Source: Arenibacter sp. 6A1
GTDB lineage: Bacteria > Bacteroidota > Bacteroidia > Flavobacteriales > Flavobacteriaceae
Direction of reading: 5' to 3'
Assembly (NCBI RefSeq): GCF_012272855.1
Contig: NZ_JAAXCQ010000001.1
Location: forward strand, 248,001-312,000
DNA length: 64,000 bases
The notes beneath the pieces are model-generated. The model saw only the letters and a list, made by a program, of their open reading frames with translations, made no database searches and was not told the origin of the DNA. The translations under genes were made by a program, and so were the position numbers. Positions 57,700-64,000 of this stretch are shown here, in pieces (the stretch's first letter is position 1; each line of letters starts with the position of its first letter).

Positions 57700-58563
57700 T
57701 TAAGTGGTCTTCTTCTTTTTCATCAGGGTATCCGGGATTACTAGAAAAGGGATTTTTACATGAAACCCAATTTGATCGATATTTTGTTTCAATAACAGGT
57801 GTTCAAACAAGGAGTGTTTTCTGTTCATCATTACCAACAGCTGAAATCCATGTTCGGTGATATACTCCAGGATCGCCAAGGGCATATATTTTCCTTTTTC
57901 CTCCTTTATTTGATGCGGTATTCCTTGCAAACAGCTATCCAAAAATGCTTTGTTATTCTGCTGTGCCGCAGTAAGCTCATATTCTTCTTTTATATGTAGT
58001 AATGTAATTTCTGCATGAAACATTTTAGCCACTTTGACCATTACCATAAGGTCGTCTTTCTTAAAAGGGAGTATATAGTCTGTGGGAAAAAGGATTTTTT
58101 GAATGGGCTTGTTTTCAAAAGATTCGGGCACCATCAGCAAAGGGACTTTCACCTTGCGCAATACAAAGACGGTATTAGACCCCAAAAACAACTGGCGGGC
58201 TCCCGTAGCGCCTTTGGTACCCATGACCACCATATCGACTTTCTTTTTTTTTACCAAGCGCTTTATTTCATCGGTCAGTACATTAAAGGCAGAAATCATT
58301 TTATAACGGTGCTTGGTATTGGGGTAATGGTGCCGAACATCTGCCAATGTTTTTTGGAGTCCGGCATGGGAAATATCGGTACCTACATTGGGAATACCAC
58401 TGTAACCAGAACCTCCTATCATAAAATCTGTCCTAAAAAAGGAAGGGGTATAGGTATGTAAAAAGTAAAACAGACATTCCTGCTCTTTAAAAAATTCCAT
58501 GGCATAGGAAATGGCATTCCATGCATTGGGTGAAAAATCGGTAGGAATTAATATGGTCTTCAT
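57700..58563 (-). CDS. Universal stress protein, first of four
   Basis: 287 residues, two UspA domains, with ILIPTDFSPNAWNAISYA and ATP loop GTKGATGARQLFLGSNT. It heads the four-gene run and faces a divergent DUF2267 gene; the shared control region carries promoter-like matches on both strands. Role: probably adaptation to stress such as energy or oxygen limitation. Confidence 0.85.
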   Translation of the reverse strand: MKTILIPTDFSPNAWNAISYAMEFFKEQECLFYFLHTYTPSFFRTDFMIGGSGYSGIPNVGTDISHAGLQKTLADVRHHYPNTKHRYKMISAFNVLTDEIKRLVKKKKVDMVVMGTKGATGARQLFLGSNTVFVLRKVKVPLLMVPESFENKPIQKILFPTDYILPFKKDDLMVMVKVAKMFHAEITLLHIKEEYELTAAQQNNKAFLDSCLQGIPHQIKEEKGKYMPLAILEYITEHGFQLLVMMNRKHSLFEHLLLKQNIDQIGFHVKIPFLVIPDTLMKKKKTT

Positions 58564-58668
58564 CAGCTTTTAATTTATTCGCTTACACAATGATAATGGG
58601 CTACCTATAGAAGAACAATCAAACGATAGCCATAAATGGTGACAAGAGCAACTCCTAACCACCTAAAG

Positions 58669-58676
58669 CAAAGATA
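58669..58676 (-). promoter_or_regulatory. Possible -7 element of usp operon
   Basis: On the minus strand TATCTTTG fits TAnnTTTG and equals the ilvD -7 match; it lies 106 bases upstream of the usp start. No TTG at ideal distance. Confidence 0.3.
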
Positions 58677-58711
58677 ATTACTCAAAAAGCCATATTTAAT
58701 GATTCTCGTCA

Positions 58712-58742
58712 TTTGGGGTCTACCAATAAGAAGGGAAATTTG
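58712..58742 (+). promoter_or_regulatory. Probable promoter of DUF2267 gene
   Basis: TTTG (58712-58715), a 19-base gap, then GAAATTTG (58735-58742), one mismatch from TAnnTTTG. The start codon is 29 bases downstream. Confidence 0.4.
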
Positions 58743-58771
58743 TATGTCCCAACTTTATAAGACTAAAAATC

Positions 58772-59224
58772 ATGGCACTTCAATTTAATCAGTATGCGAA
58801 CGAAGGAACTGCCTTTCTAAGGGAATACAGTCAAGAAATGGAGCTTAGCACCGATATGGATAGGGCAGGCAGAATTCTTACTGCTACGCTTCACGCCTTG
58901 CGCGATATTATTCCTGTGGAAGAATCCCTGCAATTTATAGCACAATTGCCCATGTTTTTAAAAGGTGTTTATGTCAATGGATGGTCGCTGAGAAAAAAAG
59001 GACCAAAAATTAAACATCTACCGGCCTTTATAGATCTGGTCAGGGAATACGACGGTTCTATGGCCGCCTACGATTTTGATTATAGCAACGAAATGGCCGA
59101 GGCCTATATCAGTACTACTTTTATTTACCTCAGCAAATACGTGTCCATGGGAGAATTATTGGATATACGCGATACCCTTCCAAAAGAATTGAAACCACTC
59201 ATTCCGTCTAAATTAATATTCTAA
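58772..59224 (+). CDS. DUF2267 family protein
   Basis: 150 residues, all-helical DUF2267 fold (AGRILTATLHALRDIIPVEESLQFIAQLP is typical, about 32-60). Function unknown; members often sit with universal stress genes, as here with the divergent usp operon. Followed after 15 bases by a small membrane-peptide gene. Confidence 0.85.
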   Translation: MALQFNQYANEGTAFLREYSQEMELSTDMDRAGRILTATLHALRDIIPVEESLQFIAQLPMFLKGVYVNGWSLRKKGPKIKHLPAFIDLVREYDGSMAAYDFDYSNEMAEAYISTTFIYLSKYVSMGELLDIRDTLPKELKPLIPSKLIF

Positions 59225-59239
59225 CTAAAAATCCCGACC

Positions 59240-59323
59240 ATGAATTATATACTAGCCATCGTTCTTTACCTTTTGTTATTACTGCTAATGCTTTATATCC
59301 TAAAAATATCTAGGGGTACTTAA
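59240..59323 (+). CDS. Small membrane peptide, 27 residues
   Basis: An ATG-TAA frame 15 bases after the DUF2267 stop encoding one Leu-rich transmembrane helix (MNYILAIVLYLLLLL...) and a short basic tail (KISRGT). Size and layout resemble known single-helix stress peptides, but the family is not recognised. Confidence 0.5.
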   Translation: MNYILAIVLYLLLLLLMLYILKISRGT

Positions 59324-59404
59324 TGGCCAGCTATGGGTAAGGTCCACAAAAGGGAAGTGTTTTGGACAAACAAACCGGCTTATTTTTAATGAACGTTTTA
59401 CGAT

Positions 59405-60166
59405 ATGAACATGCTACAAGACAAGGTTGTTATTATCACCGGTGCTGCCGCAGGTATCGGTAAGGCCGCTGCCGAACTATTTTTACGGGAAGGCGCACAA
59501 CTAATGTTGGTCGATATAGATCGGAAGGCACTACAAGCAACTGCCACATCCCTACAATCTACCCACGTATCCTATTGTGTTGCCGATGTAAGCAAAGCCG
59601 CGGACGTACAACAATACCTGCAAAAAACGCTGGATACTTTTGGCACAGTCGACGTCTTTTTTTGCAATGCCGGTATTGAGGGCCTGGTAAGGCCTATGGC
59701 CGATTACCCCGAAGAAATGTTCGATAAGGTCATTGCCGTAAACCTAAAAAGTGTTTGGTTGAGCTGTAAATATATTCTTCCCAGGATGAGCGATGGCGGC
59801 AGTGTGATTATTACCTCTTCGGTAGCGGGACTAAAGGGTTTTGAAGGTTTGGGGGCCTATGTAGCCAGTAAGCATGGTACCGTAGGGTTGATGCGTACTG
59901 CGGCCCTGGAATTTGCCGATAGGGAAATCCGGGTTAACAGTATACATCCTGGGCCTGTACATACCGAAATGATGCGACGGGTAGAAAAAGAAATATCCCC
60001 AAAAAACATCCATGATGCCCAAAAGGGGTTTGAAGCCGCAATTCCTTTTAAACGCTATGCGAAACCCGAGGATATCGCTGCCTTGGCCCTATTTTTAGCA
60101 TCGGACCACAGCACCTATATCACCGGATGTACTTATGTGGTTGATGGGGGGATGATATGTAAGTAG
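59405..60166 (+). CDS. Short-chain dehydrogenase/reductase
   Basis: 253-residue classical SDR with cofactor motif TGAAAGIGKAAA (about 13-24), NAG (89-91), catalytic Ser in ITSSVAG, and YVASKHG (Tyr-x3-Lys) in the middle. It ends CTYVVDGGMICK. Substrate unknown. TATTTTTA at 59381 may be a weak -7 element. Confidence 0.88.
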   Translation: MNMLQDKVVIITGAAAGIGKAAAELFLREGAQLMLVDIDRKALQATATSLQSTHVSYCVADVSKAADVQQYLQKTLDTFGTVDVFFCNAGIEGLVRPMADYPEEMFDKVIAVNLKSVWLSCKYILPRMSDGGSVIITSSVAGLKGFEGLGAYVASKHGTVGLMRTAALEFADREIRVNSIHPGPVHTEMMRRVEKEISPKNIHDAQKGFEAAIPFKRYAKPEDIAALALFLASDHSTYITGCTYVVDGGMICK

Positions 60167-60183
60167 TCGGAGTTTAGGATCAT

Positions 60184-60199
60184 AAAAACAGCTGTTTTT
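60184..60199. repeat. AAAAACAGCTGTTTTT palindrome
   Basis: A perfect 16-bp palindrome 18 bases past the SDR stop. It could act as a weak terminator. The gap 60167-60508 also holds the match described at 60204-60224, and no gene. Confidence 0.4.
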
Positions 60200-60203
60200 C
60201 CGG

Positions 60204-60224
60204 GAGCTAAACCGGCTATACAAC
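60204..60224 (+). repeat. Shortened relative of the 57-bp repeat
   Basis: GAGCTAAACCG and GCTATACAAC stand side by side here; in the repeat unit at 62228-62284 the same words flank a hairpin. Confidence 0.4.
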
Positions 60225-60508
60225 TCTTCCTAGAAGGCGATCTTCCCTCCCACGGAAGAGATATCGGCAATTCTAGCGGTATCAAATATTTTTATAAACT
60301 GCTGTATCTTGACTATTATTTATAGTTTGTAGTCCGCTACTAAATGTAACTTAAAAATAGCCCCAAAACCAAGTAACATCATTGATTAGAGTAAGGTCAC
60401 AGGCTGACGGAAATCATTTCTTTTAACAAGAAATTCCTCTATCTTATATATTAGATGTTGCCGCCACCATATTCCTACCCTGGTAAAGCAATCTTAAGAT
60501 GGACAGAA

Positions 60509-61501
60509 ATGAAGCATTTAAAAATAATGGTTATTATATGCCTATGTCTAAACACATTTGTTTCTTGTAAAGTAAAAACAATTCTTCCCCAAGAAACCCC
60601 AAGTGTTGTCATAGAAAAAAAGGCACTCCCTTTAGCGGTAGTTCCACTCCCTGAGGTAAAGGCACCTTTGTCGCTATGGACAACAATTCCTCGGAATATT
60701 AGTATCAATGACTATTTTGACTATTTGGCGGGGGTGGTTGCCCAATACGATTCCCTAGTCCCCTACCCCCTGTCCGAACATATGTTGGTACATGCCAACC
60801 CTTGGATCATGGACACCTTGGCCAATACCGATTACTATCGACTTATGGCGCGGGACTCTTTTGTGTACGATCAGAATAAACTAATAGTGCTACGACCGGG
60901 AGATTCCCTTTTGGTACCCGATTCCTTACAAGCAGCTAGCTTACAAAAGTCCTTGGACCATATATTAATCGATATCAACATCCCCGAATTTAAGCTCCGC
61001 ATTTACCAGGACAGTGCCTTAAAATATACTTTTCCAGTGCGGGTTGGCCAAAATAGAAGACGGTATTTGGCCATGGCAGAGGACACCCTAAATATAAGGA
61101 CCAGAACGGGAAAGGGAACTATCGTTCGGATCGAAACGAATCCCAGATTTTACAATCCAGTTAATGGAAAACGATTTTATACTACCCGCCGCGATGATCA
61201 AAAGCGAACCCTTATGCCAAGGATCCCTTGGATAGAAACGGAGATCAACGGTATACGGAACGGACAATTAATTCACCCTACTACTAACCCAAAATCCTTG
61301 GGAAAAGCCTATTCTAACGGCTGTATCGGCACCAAGGAAGCCGATGCCTGGTATATTTATTATCATGCCCCTTTGGGGACTCCCATACAAATTCGCTACG
61401 ATTTAATCGTGAAGGACTCCTTGGGAGAAGAAGTCTTATTAAAGGATATTTATAGAAGAGGGATCCGAAAAGCTCAGCTAAATCTATTAAAAGGACGATG
61501 A
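60509..61501 (+). CDS. L,D-transpeptidase lipoprotein (YkuD domain)
   Basis: About 330 residues from ATG at 60509. This start gives a lipoprotein signal (MKHLKIMVIICLCLNTFVSC, lipid at Cys20); an upstream frame to 60455 adds no sense. The YkuD domain ends with HPTTNP and SNGCIG, the nucleophile Cys of L,D-transpeptidases; the usual Arg after Ile is Gly. Role: peptidoglycan cross-linking or tethering of outer-membrane proteins. Single gene in repeat-rich flanks. Confidence 0.85.
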   Translation: MKHLKIMVIICLCLNTFVSCKVKTILPQETPSVVIEKKALPLAVVPLPEVKAPLSLWTTIPRNISINDYFDYLAGVVAQYDSLVPYPLSEHMLVHANPWIMDTLANTDYYRLMARDSFVYDQNKLIVLRPGDSLLVPDSLQAASLQKSLDHILIDINIPEFKLRIYQDSALKYTFPVRVGQNRRRYLAMAEDTLNIRTRTGKGTIVRIETNPRFYNPVNGKRFYTTRRDDQKRTLMPRIPWIETEINGIRNGQLIHPTTNPKSLGKAYSNGCIGTKEADAWYIYYHAPLGTPIQIRYDLIVKDSLGEEVLLKDIYRRGIRKAQLNLLKGR

Positions 61502-61948
61502 GAAGAATCTGAGGTTGGTTCCTTGGTTAAGGTAACAATTAATTAATGTGAAAATGTACCAATGAAATAATTTGAAAATTAGGGAATTTGAAAATTTGAA
61601 AATTGGGCTGGATCTTAACTGAGGAGCTTATAGCTGGTTAATGAATCAATGTGAAAATGCACCAATGGAACAATTTGAAAATTAGGGGATTTGAAAATTT
61701 GAAAATAAGGGTTGGATCTTAACTGAGGAGCTTAAAGCCATTTAATGTACCAATGGGGATTTTGGTAACTGAGGAGCTTATAGCTGGTTAATGTAACAAT
61801 GGGGGAGTTAATGTGAAAATGTACCAATGAAACAATGTAACAATTGGGATTTTCTAAACTGAGAGGCTGATAGGTTTTTAATGAACTTTTAAGGATAGTT
61901 TCCACATGAAACTTGATGCTTTTTTAAGGACAGTTTCCTTACTCTTGC
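61502..61948 (+). repeat. Low-complexity AATTTGAAAATT-type repeats
   Basis: Short words (AATGTGAAAATGTACCAATG, AATTTGAAAATTTG, GGATCTTAACTGAGGAGCTT) iterate irregularly, with the GAGGAGCTTATAGCTGGTTAATG block at least twice. Related runs lie at 48.6-49 kb and 53.5-54.7 kb. No gene. Confidence 0.75.
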
Positions 61949-61981
61949 CGGTACGAGCGTGACGCTCGCACTAGCGGTGGG
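61949..61981 (+). repeat. Diverged module A copy
   Basis: Carries ACGAGCGTGACGCTCGCACTAGCGG, a changed copy of module A of the 53-54.8 kb array; the stem changed on both sides (AGCG/CGCT kept with GAGCG/CGCTC). Confidence 0.6.
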
Positions 61982-62170
61982 AGAATTTGAAAATTGATTA
62001 ATGTGGCAATTTCTGTAATTGCGCAGTGAAGTAATCTCACGAAGCATCTTCACCCCACGGGTTACGGATCACTGGACTGAATTGTTAATTGAAAAATGGC
62101 TGCAGCCAAGGCCATCGCTACAGCTGGCTCCTCAAATCGACGAAGGATATTCACGAAAACCTATAAAAAC

Positions 62171-62300
62171 CACTTGAGCTAAACCGTCATGGACGGTTCA
62201 CGAATACCGCTTTACAACAATATAGATCACATGAGCTAAACCGCTTTGTGCGGTTCACGAATACCGCTATACAACAATAAAAACCACATGAGCTAAAATG
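62171..62300 (+). repeat. 57-bp tandem repeat with hairpins, 2.3 copies
   Basis: Units at 62171-62227 and 62228-62284, then a partial third. Each starts CAC(T/A)TGAGCTAAACCG and ends near ACAACAAT. Unit 1 has hairpin AACCGTC-ATG-GACGGTT, unit 2 AACCGC-TTTGT-GCGGTT: the stem differs but pairing is kept. Confidence 0.75.
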
Positions 62301-62338
62301 AAAAGGACCGAGAAGGAAATGCAACGACTTGCATTTAC
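62301..62338 (-). repeat. AAATGCAA-N4-TTGCATTT element, copy 2 (inverted)
   Basis: Reverse complement matches 54868-54903, including AGGACCG next to the hairpin AAATGCAA-CGAC-TTGCATTT. The remaining bases to 62549 are AT-rich and show no gene. Confidence 0.6.
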
Positions 62339-62549
62339 GCCGAGGGGCCAGCTGGCGCGCTGGAGAAGGTTTAAGCTATCTAGAACTGTCCTTAAAAGAA
62401 AATACCCTTAATTTACCAACTATCCCCTCCAAATCAAAACCACCTCTATATCAACACTCTACACCCTAAATTTATTGATTTATCACCCCTTTCTAGCTAT
62501 TTCTATCGTATCTTTAAGTAGGCTCTTTGATTTACTTAAATCGTATGTT

Positions 62550-63383
62550 ATGAAGGCAATTATACTAATCTTAATGGTTTTAATAGGGTTTCCTAATGAT
62601 ATTCATGCTCAAAAAAGAGATAAAATCAAGGGAGATAAAGAAGTAATTAGCATTTCCGAAGAAATCAAAGATCAATTTGAAAAAATTGAAGTTGCAGATA
62701 ATATTACGGTTATCCTTCAACAAGGCTCCAGAAATTCATACCTTCTAACGACTGATCAGAATTTGGTTGCAGAAGTCGACGTTCGTGTTGAGGGGGAGGT
62801 CCTAAAAATTTTCACAAAAAGTAAAATCGTCAACAGTAAAAAATTGGAAATTCACCTTACCGTAAAAAACTTGAATTTTCTAATTGTAAAGGACAATGCC
62901 TTTGTCAAGAATTCAAAAAAAATAGCCTTCGATAATTTACATATTACCCTGAGGAACTCCAGTAAGGTCGATTTAGAACTAGAGGTAAAACACAATACAG
63001 AAATCAATTTGTCCCATAATGCAGGAGGAAAACTTAGTTTAAGCTCACATGATGTATTGATAAACATGAAAAATAGAACTGACCTAAAGGCAAAATTAAA
63101 CTGTAAAAATTTAGCCGTTACCTTGGAGAAATCTACAGGTATAAAACTAAACGGGGATGCCGATAATGCTACCTATACTATAGAGGGTTCTTCAAATTTA
63201 GATGCGAAGAAAATGAAAACCCGTTATGCTTCCTTAGATAGTAAAAACAGAACCGATATTTACATTAATGCTTCAAAAAACATTGAAATAACCGCCGCAG
63301 GAAAAAGCACCATCTTTGTATATGGCAATCCGAATATTAAAATAGTTGGATTTACGGATAGTTCTAAAATCATAAAAAAATAA
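62550..63383 (+). CDS. DUF2807 (head GIN domain) secreted protein
   Basis: 277 residues from ATG at 62550, chosen because it gives a signal peptide (MKAIILILMVLIGFPNDIHA). A frame upstream to 62475 is unlikely. The body is a right-handed beta-helix-like DUF2807 domain with the opening FEKIEVADNITVILQQG and repeating short strands. Function unknown; such proteins are thought to bind or coat at the envelope. Single gene between repeat blocks. Confidence 0.85.
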   Translation: MKAIILILMVLIGFPNDIHAQKRDKIKGDKEVISISEEIKDQFEKIEVADNITVILQQGSRNSYLLTTDQNLVAEVDVRVEGEVLKIFTKSKIVNSKKLEIHLTVKNLNFLIVKDNAFVKNSKKIAFDNLHITLRNSSKVDLELEVKHNTEINLSHNAGGKLSLSSHDVLINMKNRTDLKAKLNCKNLAVTLEKSTGIKLNGDADNATYTIEGSSNLDAKKMKTRYASLDSKNRTDIYINASKNIEITAAGKSTIFVYGNPNIKIVGFTDSSKIIKK

Positions 63384-63392
63384 ACACTTAAT

Positions 63393-63546
63393 TCCCTGAT
63401 TACCTTCCTATAAATAAACGTGTATTAAACTGATATTTAAACGTTTATTAAACACATCCCCCCGGATAAATCCAGGGGCTAATCAGCTAGCCTGCTCTCG
63501 ATACTATTTTCTTCGTTACACTCTAGAAAATAACTCGAGGTGACGT
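63393..63546 (+). repeat. Long direct repeat, copy 1, ending in module C
   Basis: About 154 bp (TTCCCTGATTACCTTCC...CTCGAGGTGACGT) repeated at 63803-63957 with scattered changes. It ends in the CTCGATAC...CTCGAG hairpin (diverged in this copy). Confidence 0.8.
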
Positions 63547-63631
63547 CTGTGTTATGATTTCTAATTCTATACTAATTCTTCAATGTCATTTCAACAAAGT
63601 CCATAACGTCAAAGGAGTCTTACCAACGTGG

Positions 63632-63720
63632 GTTGTTCTTCTTTAAAAGAAACAGGTTGCCAACCGGCTCTCGATACTATTTTCCTGGCGCCTCGGCGGA
63701 AAATCACTCGAGGTGACGTG
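63632..63720 (+). repeat. Module C copy with TTGTTCTTCTTT leader
   Basis: Contains TTGTTCTTCTTTAAAAGAAAC and then CTCGATACTATTTTCC...GGAAAATCACTCGAGG, the same arrangement as at 54280-54360. Confidence 0.75.
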
Positions 63721-63802
63721 GTTGGTTTTCTCATACATAACTATTTAAATTTCTATTTTTCTCCTATATTTTTTCTTTTTAAAGGAAAGATTTCTAACCC
63801 TA

Positions 63803-63957
63803 TTTCCTGATTACCTCCCTATAAATAAACGCGTATTAAGCTGATATTTAAACGTTTATTTAACTCATGAACACGGATAAATCAAGGGGCTAATCAGCTA
63901 GCCGGCCCTCGATACAATTTTCCTTGCATCACTGCGGAAAATCACTCGAGGTGACGT
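63803..63957 (+). repeat. Long direct repeat, copy 2, ending in module C
   Basis: Second copy of the 154-bp unit, 410 bases after the first. The hairpin ends CTCGAGGTGACGTGG. Confidence 0.8.
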
Positions 63958-64000
63958 GGTTCTTATAATTATAAATTGTGGTCTAGAAGTTTATTATTCC

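Noticed and set aside
62040-62345. Retron, group II intron or diversity-generating element
   Set aside because: No reverse transcriptase gene in the window; the hairpins do not fit intron domain V or msr-msd organisation.

Overview
The window looks like chromosome from a marine member of the Flavobacteriaceae (Bacteroidota). The DNA is AT-rich and genes lack strong Shine-Dalgarno sites. Several genes follow a match to the Bacteroidota promoter (TTG, about 20 bases, TAnnTTTG). The gene content also fits: fused E1 alpha/beta, M1 peptidase with outer-membrane barrel, FMN glutamate-synthase-like protein, BspA-type repeats, DUF2807 and DUF2267 proteins, and a flavobacterial GapN. The genus is not determined. 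No rRNA, tRNA, CRISPR array, prophage or intact transposase was seen.

Layout. 0-9.2 kb: a 5'-truncated M1-like/outer-membrane-barrel protein, a fused 2-oxoacid dehydrogenase E1, DoxX, HolA, a small HsdR-N-like nuclease-fold protein, a glycosyltransferase and an OmpA-type lipoprotein. 9.6-24.2 kb: Sua5/YrdC, a UvrD/PcrA helicase, an M20 amidohydrolase, an FMN glutamate-synthase-like protein, a degenerate OmpA paralogue, a tightly overlapping M1 peptidase-patatin-patatin operon, RecG, and a 38-residue basic protein gene. 24.7-29.8 kb: leuC-leuD-(leuA-like)-leuB. 30-36.2 kb: an MFS exporter, a FIST sensor coupled to a hybrid histidine kinase, and GapN. 36.4-43.7 kb, minus strand: ilvD-ilvB-ilvN-ilvC, then ilvA behind a terminator. 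44-46.6 kb, minus strand: 5-oxoprolinase operon pxpA-pxpB-pxpC followed by two very small ORFs and a terminator. 46.8-53.2 kb: DUF2891 lipoprotein, a zinc-ribbon/PD-(D/E)xK-like protein, a BspA-like repeat protein, an aldehyde dehydrogenase and a saccharopine-dehydrogenase-like enzyme. 53.2-55.05 kb: a gene-free array of degenerate repeats. 55-60.2 kb: four tandem universal stress proteins, divergent DUF2267, a 27-residue membrane peptide and an SDR enzyme. 60.5-64 kb: an L,D-transpeptidase lipoprotein and a DUF2807 protein set in repeat-rich DNA.

Function. The dominant theme is branched-chain amino acids. The leu and ilv clusters hold nearly a full set for valine, leucine and isoleucine synthesis, apart from an aminotransferase and an undoubted 2-isopropylmalate synthase, while the fused E1 may act on branched-chain 2-oxoacids. 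A second theme is envelope and stress: OmpA pair, L,D-transpeptidase, barrel protein, universal stress proteins.

The most unusual material is non-coding. Several families of palindromic intergenic repeats recur and combine here: the GCGTTAG...GGGAACGCCC element, the CTCGATAC...GGAAAATCACTCGAG hairpin, and the AAGCGTGACGCTT module. There is also a 57-bp tandem repeat whose hairpin stem changes on both sides at once. The other items most worth checking are the two small ORFs behind pxpC and the Asp/Asn exchange in the E1 cofactor motif.
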